Assembly: GCA_913776045.1 (NCBI GenBank)
Contig: CAJYOI010000042.1
Location: 1-64,000 of the forward strand
DNA length: 64,000 nt
Direction: 5' to 3'
Source of the DNA: an uncultured Sphingomonas sp.
GTDB lineage: Bacteria; Pseudomonadota; Alphaproteobacteria; Sphingomonadales; Sphingomonadaceae
Part shown: positions 56,086 to 64,000 of the stretch, piece by piece
Position numbering within the stretch: position 1 is the stretch's first letter
Layout: the number at the start of each line of letters is the position of its first letter
Position numbers and translations under genes: made by a program
The notes under the pieces: generated by a model
The model's database searches: none
What the model was told of the DNA's origin: nothing
What the model saw: only the letters and a program-made list of their open reading frames with translations

Positions 56086-56853
56086 CTATTTCACCACGCC
56101 GCGGATGATGTCGTAGCGGATGCGCACCCACACGCCGATCTGCGGCTTGCCGTCGATCGACGGCGGGATGACCATAAACTGCCATGCCGCCTGCCGCATG
56201 CCGCGTGCGATTCCGGACCCCGGCGATTGCCCGAGCTCGCGGCAGTTTTCGACGCGGTAACGCTCGGCGGTCTGGCAGGCGATCATGCCCCAGCCTTCGG
56301 TCGCGCTGGCGGGCATGTAGGGCGCCATCTCTGCTCGGGTCGGTTCGCGATACCAGTCGGCGGCGTACATCGTGCGGCCGCCGGGTGCGTCGCTCGGGCC
56401 ATAGACCGGCTTGCCGCCGCCGGCACTGGCCGACGCCTGGCCTTCGCTGGTGGGCGCGGCCTTCGATTTGATGCGGCCGATGTCGGATGCGGCGAAGTCG
56501 TCGCGACTCAGCACGATCATGTCGGGTGGGCGGGGAACGGGGACGGGCAGTGGCGGCGTCGGCGGCTGCGGGGCGCTCTTCGCCGGCGGGGGCGGGGTGG
56601 TGTCCGCCTTCGGTTGCTGCGGTCGCGGCTGGGCCTGCGCCTTGGTCGGGCTTTTCGGGGCGTCGGGGGCGTTGACGTCGAACGTCGTCAGCGGATTGCC
56701 GCGGTCGCCCATGTCGACGAACTTAGCGGTCGTGGCCCAGAGCAGCGCGAGCACCAGGGCGGTGATGATGCCGATCGACAGGCCAGAGGCGGCCAGGCGT
56801 TCGCGGAGTGGCGGGCGGGCGTCGTAGGCGGAGATACGGTACGACGCGGGCAT
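56086..56853 (-). CDS. TonB-like energy-transducer-type protein
   Basis: A 255-residue protein with TonB-like layout: a short cytosolic N-terminus, one membrane helix at about residues 27-43 (GIITALVLALLWATTAK), a Pro/Lys/Ala-rich periplasmic segment (residues 60-115) and a small C-terminal domain ending QFMVIPPSIDGKPQIGVWVRIRYDI, which resembles a TonB C-terminal domain with two strands. Cysteines in the C-domain (CQTAERYRVENC) could form a disulfide. exbB/exbD are absent here. It may energise one of the two receptors, but that is conjecture. Confidence 0.72.
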   Translation of the reverse strand: MPASYRISAYDARPPLRERLAASGLSIGIITALVLALLWATTAKFVDMGDRGNPLTTFDVNAPDAPKSPTKAQAQPRPQQPKADTTPPPPAKSAPQPPTPPLPVPVPRPPDMIVLSRDDFAASDIGRIKSKAAPTSEGQASASAGGGKPVYGPSDAPGGRTMYAADWYREPTRAEMAPYMPASATEGWGMIACQTAERYRVENCRELGQSPGSGIARGMRQAAWQFMVIPPSIDGKPQIGVWVRIRYDIIRGVVK

Positions 56854-56933
56854 TGCCGGGGCGGGTTAGCGGAAGGGGCGGTGGACGGGAAGGGGGATGT
56901 CGGGCGTCTGCCTTACCCCGCCAGCCCGTCGGA

Positions 56934-56971
56934 CCCGGCAGAGCCGGGCCCTATGGGCCGGCTCTGCCGGG
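56934..56971. other. Perfect 14-bp hairpin after ilvC
   Basis: Arms CCCGGCAGAGCCGG (56934-56947) and CCGGCTCTGCCGGG (56958-56971) enclose a ten-base loop. It lies 36 bases after the ilvC stop on the minus strand and 81 bases before the TonB-like gene. No T-run, so it may stabilise the ilv mRNA end or reduce read-through. Confidence 0.75.
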
Positions 56972-57006
56972 CCGGCCGGTTGGCCGACAAGTGCGAACTA
57001 AGGTCC

Positions 57007-58142
<1,136 letters not shown>

Positions 58143-58658
58143 TCAGGCCCCCTCGCGGCCCCGCGCGATGGCGACGATGCCGGTGCGGGCGACTTCGAGC
58201 AGGCCGACTTCGCTCATCAGCTCGACGAACTTGTCGATCTTCTCGCGACCGCCGGTCACTTCGAACACGAAGCTCGACGTCGTCGCATCGACCACGCGTG
58301 CTCGGTAGACGTCGGCGAGGCGCAGCGCCTCGATACGGTGGTCGCCCGATCCGACGACCTTCACCAGTGCGAGCTCGCGCTCGACGTGCTGCCCCTCCGC
58401 GGTCAGGTCGCGGACCTTGTGGACGGGGACCAGCCGGTCGAGCTGAGCCACGATCTGTTCGAGGACATGCGCGCTGGCCGACGTGACGATGGTGATCCGG
58501 CTGACCGCCTTGTCCTCTGTAACCTCGGACACGGTCAGGCTTTCGATATTGTAGCCGCGCGCGGTGAAGAGCCCCGCGATCCGCGCGAGGATGCCGGGTT
58601 CGTTGTCGACGATGACCGCCAGCGTGTGGCGTTCGGTGGTTTCGGACTTGATGTGCAT
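58143..58658 (-). CDS. ilvN: Acetolactate synthase small (regulatory) subunit
   Basis: Regulatory subunit that raises activity of IlvB and confers valine feedback inhibition, 171 residues. The N-terminal ACT domain reads TLAVIVDNEPGILARIAGLFTARGYNIESLTV, typical of IlvN/IlvH, followed by a C-terminal ACT-like domain with RARVVDATTSSFVFEVTG. It lies between ilvB and ilvC on the same strand, the common order ilvB-ilvN-ilvC. The gap to ilvB is 155 bases and contains a large composite palindrome. Confidence 0.96.
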   Translation of the reverse strand: MHIKSETTERHTLAVIVDNEPGILARIAGLFTARGYNIESLTVSEVTEDKAVSRITIVTSASAHVLEQIVAQLDRLVPVHKVRDLTAEGQHVERELALVKVVGSGDHRIEALRLADVYRARVVDATTSSFVFEVTGGREKIDKFVELMSEVGLLEVARTGIVAIARGREGA

Positions 58659-58669
58659 GTTCTAGAAAA

Positions 58670-58805
58670 TCCTCCCCGGCACGGGGAGGGGGACCGCCAG
58701 CGAAGTTTTGGTGGAGGGGGGCCTCCACCAAAGCTTCGCCTGCCGCACGCCCCTCCACCAAGCCGCGTTTCGCGTCTCGGTCCCCCTCCCCGCGAGCGGG
58801 GAGGA
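58670..58805. repeat. Composite palindrome between ilvB and ilvN
   Basis: Outer complementary arms at 58670-58695 and 58779-58805 enclose a strong inner hairpin whose arms (58701-58717 and 58722-58738) pair almost perfectly around TTTGGTGGAGG. Two genes of one operon are separated by it. Confidence 0.8.
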
Positions 58806-58813
58806 TATGAAGG

Positions 58814-60562
58814 TCAAACCAGCGCCTTCGCCTCGTCGTCCATCTCGCCCGAGACTTCCGCCGCCTGCAGCAGCATCTCGGTATGCGCCGCGCCGCTTGG
58901 AATCATCGGGAAGCAATTGGCGAGTTTCGCGACGCGGCAATCGACCATTACCGGCCCATCGTGGTCGAGCATCGCAGCGATGCCGTCGTCGAGTTCTTCG
59001 AGCTTTTCGATGCGGATGCCCTTCCAGCCGTACGCCTCGGCCAGCTTTACGAAATCGGGCAGCGCGTCCGAATAGCTTTCGGCATAGCGCGACTGATACG
59101 TCAGCTCCTGCCACTGGCGGACCATGCCCATATATTCGTTGTTCAGAATGAAGATCTTGACCGGCAGGCGATATTGGGTCGCGGTCGCCAGCTCCTGGAT
59201 GTTCATCTGGATCGACGCTTCACCGGCGATGTCGATGCACAGCGCATCCGGGTGGCCGAGCTGCGCGCCGATCGCGGCGGGCAGGCCGTAGCCCATCGTG
59301 CCGAGACCGCCGCTGGTCAGCCACTTGTTCGGCCCTTCGAAGCCGAAATGCTGCGCTGCCCACATCTGGTGCTGGCCGACTTCGGTCGAGACGATCGGGG
59401 CACGATGCCTGGTCGCTTCATACAGCGCGCGGATCGCCCGCTGCGGCAAGATCTCGGTGCCGTCGCCTTCGGGGAAGTCGAGACAGCGGGTCTGGCGCCA
59501 GCCCTCGATCCGGCCCCACCATTCGGACAGGTCGGGCGTCGGGTGCCCGCGCTTGCCCCACACCTCCAGCATCGCCGCAAGCGCCGCGCGGGCATCGGCA
59601 ATGATCGGCAGGTCGATGCGAACGGTCTTGTTCACGCTCGACCGGTCGATGTCGATATGGACCTTGCGGCTGGTAGGGCTGAACGCGTCGAGGCGGCCGG
59701 TCACGCGGTCGTCGAAGCGCGAGCCGACCGCGATGACCAGGTCGGCCTTGTTCATCGCGTAATTGGCTTCGTAGGTCCCGTGCATGCCGAGCATGCCGAG
59801 CCACTTGGGGTCCGACGCGGGGAAGGCGCCCAGGCCCATCAGCGTGGACGTGACCGGCGCGCCGGTGATCGCCACCAGTTCGCGCAGCAGCTGCGACGCT
59901 TCCGGACCCGCATTGATGACGCCGCCGCCGGTGTAGAACACCGGACGCTCGGCCGCGGCGAGCATATCGACCGCCTGCTCGATCGCCGCCATGTCCGGCT
60001 CGACCTGCGGGCGATAGGTCTTGTGCTGGATCGGACCCGGCGCTTCGTAGCGTGCGGTGGCGACCTGAACGTCCTTCGGGATATCGACGACGACCGGGCC
60101 GGGGCGCCCGGAGGTCGCGATATGGAACGCCTCATGGATCGTCGCGCCCAGATGAGCGGGGTTCTTCACCAGATAATTATGCTTGGTGCAGTGGCGCGTG
60201 ATGCCGACGGTATCCGCTTCCTGGAACGCGTCGGTGCCGATCAGCGTCGAGGGGACCTGGCCGGTGATGACGACCATCGGGATCGAATCCATCAGCGCGT
60301 CTGTGATGCCGGTAACCGCATTGGTCGCGCCGGGACCAGAGGTGACGAGCACCACGCCCGGCTTGCCGGTCGCGCGGGCATAGCCCTCCGCCGCATGCGT
60401 CGCCGCCTGTTCGTGGCGGACAAGGATGTGGCGAATCTTCGACTGCTGGAACAGCGCGTCATAGATCGGAAGCACCGCGCCGCCCGGATAGCCGAACACG
60501 ATCTCGACGCCGAGATCGGTAAGTGCCTGGACGAGAATGTTCGCTCCACTCAATTCGGTCAC
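58814..60562 (-). CDS. ilvB: Acetolactate synthase large (catalytic) subunit
   Basis: Thiamine-diphosphate enzyme that condenses two pyruvates, or pyruvate and 2-oxobutyrate, the first common step to branched-chain amino acids; 582 residues. Key parts: VFGYPGGAVLPIYDAL near residue 20, catalytic Glu in RHEQAATHAAEGYAR near residue 50, FAD-region SRFDDRVTGRLD, and the cofactor-metal region IDIAGEASIQMN, where GEA replaces the GDG common elsewhere; I recall GEA as usual in alphaproteobacteria. GTG 60562 is chosen because AAGGA sits nine bases before it; a longer start at ATG 60601 is possible. Confidence 0.95.
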   Translation of the reverse strand: MTELSGANILVQALTDLGVEIVFGYPGGAVLPIYDALFQQSKIRHILVRHEQAATHAAEGYARATGKPGVVLVTSGPGATNAVTGITDALMDSIPMVVITGQVPSTLIGTDAFQEADTVGITRHCTKHNYLVKNPAHLGATIHEAFHIATSGRPGPVVVDIPKDVQVATARYEAPGPIQHKTYRPQVEPDMAAIEQAVDMLAAAERPVFYTGGGVINAGPEASQLLRELVAITGAPVTSTLMGLGAFPASDPKWLGMLGMHGTYEANYAMNKADLVIAVGSRFDDRVTGRLDAFSPTSRKVHIDIDRSSVNKTVRIDLPIIADARAALAAMLEVWGKRGHPTPDLSEWWGRIEGWRQTRCLDFPEGDGTEILPQRAIRALYEATRHRAPIVSTEVGQHQMWAAQHFGFEGPNKWLTSGGLGTMGYGLPAAIGAQLGHPDALCIDIAGEASIQMNIQELATATQYRLPVKIFILNNEYMGMVRQWQELTYQSRYAESYSDALPDFVKLAEAYGWKGIRIEKLEELDDGIAAMLDHDGPVMVDCRVAKLANCFPMIPSGAAHTEMLLQAAEVSGEMDDEAKALV

Positions 60563-60646
60563 GGCGACAAATCCTTGAAACGTTCGCGGGTGCAATATCA
60601 TGCGAACGCGGCGGCTGCTAACGGCATAAAAATGATACGTCAACAG

Positions 60647-61573
60647 CTAATCATGTAATCTTATTTCAATTTCTCGTATCTGATCGTCCATTTGTGTCTC
60701 ATGCATGCGCGCCCACTCGGCGGGCGGCTGGTTGCGGAACCATGTATATTGCCGCTTGGCATATTGACGGGTCGCCGCGGCGGCGTGCGCAAGTGCCTGG
60801 TCCCTCGTCAGATTTCCGACGAGCCACGCGGCGATCTCGGGCACGCCGATCGCGCGGCGGACGGGCGCGTCGGGCGGAATGTCCCCGCGCGCCAGCAGGG
60901 CGGCGACCTCGGGCACGCCGCCGGTGTCGAACATCACCTCAAGTCGAGTGCCGCAGCGCGCGAACAGCCAGTCGCGCGGGGGCAGCAGCAGCGTGGCGAC
61001 GACATCGACCCGCGCGCCGATTCCGCCGCTACGCTCCGCCTGCCAGTCGGCGAGCGGGCGGCCGGTCGACAGCACGACTTCCAGCGCGCGGGCGATGCGG
61101 GTCGTGTCCGCGCGGTTCAGCCGCGCGGCGGCGGTCGGGTCGCACTCGGCGAGACGTGCGTGGTTCTCGGCGACCGGCGCGGCACGGACCGTGGCACGTA
61201 TGTCGGGATCGATCGCCGGAACCGGGGCGATGCCGTCGATCAAAGTGCGCAGGTAGAGACCGGTGCCGCCGACCAGGATCGGCAAGCCGCCGGCGACGTG
61301 CACCGCGTCGATGGCCGCGGTTGCCTCGACCGCCCAGCGGGCCGCGGAATAGGCGGTGTCGGCGCCGTCGACATGGCCGAAGAGCCTGTGCGGGGCACGC
61401 ACCTCTTCTTCCACGCTCGGGCGGGCGGACAGGATGCGCAGGTCGGCATAGACCTGGCTCGCGTCGGCGTTGATGACCGTCCCGCCACAGCGTTCGGCCA
61501 GGGCGAGCGCGAGTGCGGACTTGCCGCTCGCGGTCGGCCCTGCGATGAGCGCGACTCTGGGTTTCACCGACAT
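60647..61573 (-). CDS. miaA: tRNA dimethylallyltransferase
   Basis: Adds a dimethylallyl group to A37 of tRNAs reading UNN codons. The 308-residue protein opens [20 protein letters not shown] with the P-loop at residues 10-20, then [29 protein letters not shown], and a late [16 protein letters not shown] motif that contacts tRNA. ATG 61573 is preferred to ATG 61582. It is upstream of ilvB on the same strand, 84 bases away, and divergent from serB. Confidence 0.95.
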   Translation of the reverse strand: MSVKPRVALIAGPTASGKSALALALAERCGGTVINADASQVYADLRILSARPSVEEEVRAPHRLFGHVDGADTAYSAARWAVEATAAIDAVHVAGGLPILVGGTGLYLRTLIDGIAPVPAIDPDIRATVRAAPVAENHARLAECDPTAAARLNRADTTRIARALEVVLSTGRPLADWQAERSGGIGARVDVVATLLLPPRDWLFARCGTRLEVMFDTGGVPEVAALLARGDIPPDAPVRRAIGVPEIAAWLVGNLTRDQALAHAAAATRQYAKRQYTWFRNQPPAEWARMHETQMDDQIREIEIRLHD

Positions 61574-61581
61574 CCCAAACA

Positions 61582-61673
61582 CCGTTCGTGCCGAGCCTGT
61601 CGAAGCACCGTTCTTTTCTTCATCCGCCCGGTAAAGAAGAAGAGTGGCCCTTCGACAAGCTCAGGGCGAACGG
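61582..61673. repeat. Inverted intergenic repeat between miaA and serB
   Basis: Arms at 61582-61605 and 61650-61673 are complementary at 20 of 24 positions (CCGTTCGTGCCGAGCCTGTCGAAG against CTTCGACAAGCTCAGGG...). The TTCGACAAGCTCAGG-type arm is a frequent sphingomonad intergenic sequence. Lies in a divergent promoter region. Confidence 0.8.
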
Positions 61674-61697
61674 GTTAGGGCATTATTCGGAGTCGCG

Positions 61698-62579
61698 ATG
61701 TTTACAGCCACGCTGATTGCCCCCGATAAACTCTCTGCCGGCGACATTTCCGCCGCACAGGATCGCCTGGCCGCTGCCGGCTGTGCGCCAGCCGCCTGGG
61801 GGTGGCTGGACGAAGGCGCCGCCGCCGACATCGCCTTCGGCCTCTCCCCCGACGCCGCACGCGCTGCGCTCGAAGGCGTCTTCGCCGGCACCGACGTTGC
61901 GGTCCAGCCGAGCGAGGGCCGGCGCAAGGCGCTGATTGTCGCCGACATGGATTCGACGATGATCACCGTCGAGTGCATCGACGAACTGGCCGACTATGCC
62001 GGCATCAAGGCCGAGATCGCTGAGATCACGGAACGCGCGATGCGTGGCGAACTCGATTTCGCCGGCGCGCTCGATGCGCGGGTCGCGCTGCTCAAAGGTC
62101 TGGACGAAGGTGCGATCGACCGGTGTCTCGCTGAGCGGGTCACGCTTATGCCGGGCGCGACGACGTTGGTGCGCACGATGAAGGCGCTCGGCGCGTATAG
62201 CGTGCTCGTCTCGGGCGGCTTTACCCGCTTTGCCGAGCCCGTGGGCAAGGAGATAGGCTTCGATCGCGTGGTCGCCAACCAGCTGATGGTGGCCGACGGC
62301 GCACTCGAAGGAACGGTGACCAAGCCGATCGTCGATTCCGGCACCAAACAGGCCGAACTCGAACGGGCGATGGCCGAACGCGGCCTGACCGCGGCGCAGG
62401 CGCTGGCGGTGGGTGATGGTGCCAACGATCTGGCGATGATCCGTGTGGCGGGGCTGGGCGTCGCCTATCACGCCAAGCCGATCGTGGCGGCCGCGGCCGG
62501 CGTGCGGATCGACCATAACGACCTGACCGCGCTGCTTTGGGCACAGGGCATCCCGCGGTCGGAGTGGGTGGATGCGTGA
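61698..62579 (+). CDS. serB: Phosphoserine phosphatase
   Basis: Removes phosphate from phosphoserine, the last step of serine synthesis. The 293-residue protein has an N-terminal extension of about 80 residues, then the HAD phosphatase core: nucleophile VADMDSTMITVE near residue 83, VLVSGGFTRFAEP near residue 175, Lys in GTKQAELERA and the Asp pair in ALAVGDGANDLAMI near residue 240. ATG 61698 is chosen: the longer frame reads into the repeat. A small gene overlaps its stop by eight bases. Confidence 0.95.
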   Translation: MFTATLIAPDKLSAGDISAAQDRLAAAGCAPAAWGWLDEGAAADIAFGLSPDAARAALEGVFAGTDVAVQPSEGRRKALIVADMDSTMITVECIDELADYAGIKAEIAEITERAMRGELDFAGALDARVALLKGLDEGAIDRCLAERVTLMPGATTLVRTMKALGAYSVLVSGGFTRFAEPVGKEIGFDRVVANQLMVADGALEGTVTKPIVDSGTKQAELERAMAERGLTAAQALAVGDGANDLAMIRVAGLGVAYHAKPIVAAAAGVRIDHNDLTALLWAQGIPRSEWVDA

Positions 62580-62796
62580 CGGCACGGCGCGGCGACCGGT
62601 CGTCCGGCTGGCCTATGCCATCCTGTTCGTCTCGCTCTGCGTGATCGTTGGAAAAGCGTGTCAATATGCGGCCGTCGGCGCGCTGGGTGACTATCTTGGT
62701 TTCGAAGTCGCGTCCATCATCGGGCTCGCACCGTTTTTCGGCGTGCTGGTCGTACTGAAAGCGCGCTACCCCCACTATTTCGCGTTTCGGGGCTAA
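62572..62796 (+). CDS. Small membrane protein of unknown function
   Basis: A 74-residue protein with two hydrophobic helices (LAYAILFVSLCVIVGKACQYAAVG and IIGLAPFFGVLVVLKA), both ends basic. Not recognised. The ATG overlaps serB by eight bases, so it is likely translated from the same message. Its stop overlaps the end of the convergent gene at 62793 by four bases. Confidence 0.6.
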   Translation: MRDGTARRPVVRLAYAILFVSLCVIVGKACQYAAVGALGDYLGFEVASIIGLAPFFGVLVVLKARYPHYFAFRG

Positions 62797-63098
62797 CCCA
62801 TGCGATGCGGCGTCGGATCGCCACGTTCGATCAGCAACTGCTCGTGCCCTTGACGCAGGCACTTCGAATAGGCCGCTACGACCTCCGCCACCGGCTGTCC
62901 GGCGAGCGTCGCGAGCAGGCCGGGAATCGCATCCTCATCATGCATCGTCGCGATTCCAGCGACGGTGCCGTCATCCAAGCCCAGATCGTGCGCCAGTATC
63001 CGCGCCGGCCGCGCGCGGCGGCGAAATTCGAAGTCGACCAGGCGGGCGGATTCGAACTCTTCCTTCTTCCGCATCGCCCGGCCGAGCTCGAAGACCAT
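62793..63098 (-). CDS. Hypothetical cytosolic protein
   Basis: A 101-residue protein reading MVFELGRAMRKKEEFESARL, then FEFRRRARPARILAHDLGL and GHEQLLIERGDPTP at the end. No family recognised and no signal peptide. I start it at ATG 63098, eight bases after the stop of the SPOR gene; a longer start at 63143 would overlap that gene. Position suggests co-transcription with it. Confidence 0.6.
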   Translation of the reverse strand: MVFELGRAMRKKEEFESARLVDFEFRRRARPARILAHDLGLDDGTVAGIATMHDEDAIPGLLATLAGQPVAEVVAAYSKCLRQGHEQLLIERGDPTPHRMG

Positions 63099-63106
63099 AG
63101 GCAGCG

Positions 63107-64000
63107 TTACCGGCTGGGCACGCAGGGTCTGACCGACCCGCATCCGCGCGCCGCCTCGGCCTGGGTGGCGTAGGGCCCGACGAGCAGGCGGGTGAGAGCG
63201 CCGGCCTTCACATAATAGGGTTGGCGGCCGGGAAAGCGGCTTGCGACCTGGCTCCAGAGACGACGTGCGCCGTCGGGGTCGCGGAAGGCGCCGAGCTGGA
63301 CGCGCCAAGCGCCGCTGGCGACAGGCTTGGGTTCGGGGGCAGGGCGCTGGGCCGCGGGACGCGGGGCGGGCGGGGTGGCGCGGGCCGGACGGGTGTCGAT
63401 CACTTCGGGCGTAACCGGCTGCGACGGCGGCAGGTCGGTCGTCTCGATCGGGCGGCGTGCCGGAGGGGCCGTGCGTGTCGGGCGTGCGGTGTTGGCGGCG
63501 ACGCGATTGGTGGTCGTCGGCAGCGGGTTCGACGCCTCCGCTTCATAGCGGCGCGCCAGCTCGGTACCCTTCTGGCGGTCGCTGGCGGAAACATAGCGGT
63601 CCATCTGCGCCAGCGTCGTCGCCGCCTGCGGCAGCCCGGCGGCATTGGCGCGGGTCATCAGCGCATAGGCCTTCACCCAGTCGCGCGGTACGACGTCGGC
63701 GTTGAAGAACATCGTACCCAGGACATATTGCGCGCGCGGCTCGCCGCGGGCGGCGGATTTCTCCAGCCACGGCAGCGCCTGATCGCGGCGGTTGTTCTGG
63801 AAGAGCGCCAGGCCGTAATTGTCCGACGCCTGCGGATGCCCCTGGACCGCGGCCTTGCGATACCATTCCTCGGCCATGGCGAGGTCGATCGGTACGCCGC
63901 GGCCGAGCTTGTAGGCCTGGCCCAGATTGAACTGCGCGTCGGCGTCGCCGGCAATGGCGATCGGGCGCCATTCGTCGATGGCCTTTTTATACTCGCCGCG
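63107..64000 (-). CDS. SPOR domain protein with Sel1/TPR repeats, 5' end beyond window
   Basis: A periplasmic-type protein cut by the right edge of the window; at least 297 codons lie here. The N-terminal part has Sel1-like repeats (AQFNLGQAYKLGRGVPID, AEEWYRKAAVQGHPQA, AQYVLGTMFFNADVV), which bind partner proteins; a Pro/Ala/Thr-rich linker follows, and the C-terminal 80 residues are a SPOR domain (WRVQLGAFRDPDGARRLW ... LLVGPYATQAEAARGC) that binds denuded septal peptidoglycan. The frame stays open to the edge. The final residues (CGSVRPCVPSR) are shorter than usual for SPOR ends. Confidence 0.88.
   Translation of the reverse strand, partial: RGEYKKAIDEWRPIAIAGDADAQFNLGQAYKLGRGVPIDLAMAEEWYRKAAVQGHPQASDNYGLALFQNNRRDQALPWLEKSAARGEPRAQYVLGTMFFNADVVPRDWVKAYALMTRANAAGLPQAATTLAQMDRYVSASDRQKGTELARRYEAEASNPLPTTTNRVAANTARPTRTAPPARRPIETTDLPPSQPVTPEVIDTRPARATPPAPRPAAQRPAPEPKPVASGAWRVQLGAFRDPDGARRLWSQVASRFPGRQPYYVKAGALTRLLVGPYATQAEAARGCGSVRPCVPSR

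Noticed and set aside
60563-60646. Leader peptide for ilvB
   Set aside because: The short frame found there (M-P-L-A-A-A-A-F-A) has one Leu and no Val or Ile, and no terminator hairpin follows.

Overview
The window is about 66% G+C chromosomal DNA from an alphaproteobacterium, almost certainly a sphingomonad (Sphingomonas or a close relative). This rests on the aroA-cmk-rpsA order, the FYDLN-acid protein gene, xerD-accA beside aroK-aroB, two large TonB-dependent receptors, Flp-type pilins, and frequent ATGA/GTGA stop-start overlaps. No sequence search could be run; names come from motifs and remembered family sequences.

Layout. 1-4068: rpsA, cmk, aroA on the minus strand; rpsA carries an in-frame stop. 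4173-7129: FYDLN-acid protein, tRNA-Ala, a TonB receptor, tRNA-Thr. 7149-9681: an overlapping rarA - YjbR-like - unknown operon. 9757-10795: a PadR regulator with two palindromic operators and a DUF2218 partner. 10865-16792: a glycosyltransferase, radA, cvpA, an Fe-S scaffold, a KefB-type antiporter and DUF423. 16924-22540: a 46-residue DUF2256 protein, aroB, aroK, a secreted unknown, xerD, accA. 22631-26920: two Flp pilins, a MutT-like hydrolase, a methyltransferase, comF, grxC, a nitrilase-like hydrolase, DUF1178, tRNA-Arg.

27010-45800 is the most distinctive region. A SapC-family gene faces two complete type I secretion sets in tandem (TolC-ABC-HlyD, twice), followed on the same strand by two very large exported-looking proteins: a cadherin-repeat protein of 764 residues and an RTX/Calx-beta protein of 1806 residues, closed by a strong terminator. 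I read this as a self-contained surface-layer or giant-adhesin export locus. A damaged IS630-family element (45937-46984) sits just behind it.

47332-52951: SWIB and DUF2945 small proteins, a second TonB receptor, folE, an APH-like kinase, a Phd/ParE-type toxin-antitoxin pair. 52926-60562 holds branched-chain amino-acid genes on the minus strand (leuA with a leucine-rich leader peptide, ilvC, ilvN, ilvB), interrupted by a BLUF photoreceptor gene with a consensus FNR-type box, a YceI protein and a TonB-like protein. 60647-64000: miaA, serB, two small unknowns and a SPOR/Sel1 protein cut by the window end.

Three genes carry point lesions that intact relatives should lack: rpsA (stop codon), ilvC (one base missing) and the antitoxin (one extra base). 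Because rpsA is essential and both indels lie in short homopolymers, base-call error is the simplest explanation, but real mutation is not excluded. Large composite palindromes, apparently sphingomonad interspersed repeats, occupy five intergenic gaps.
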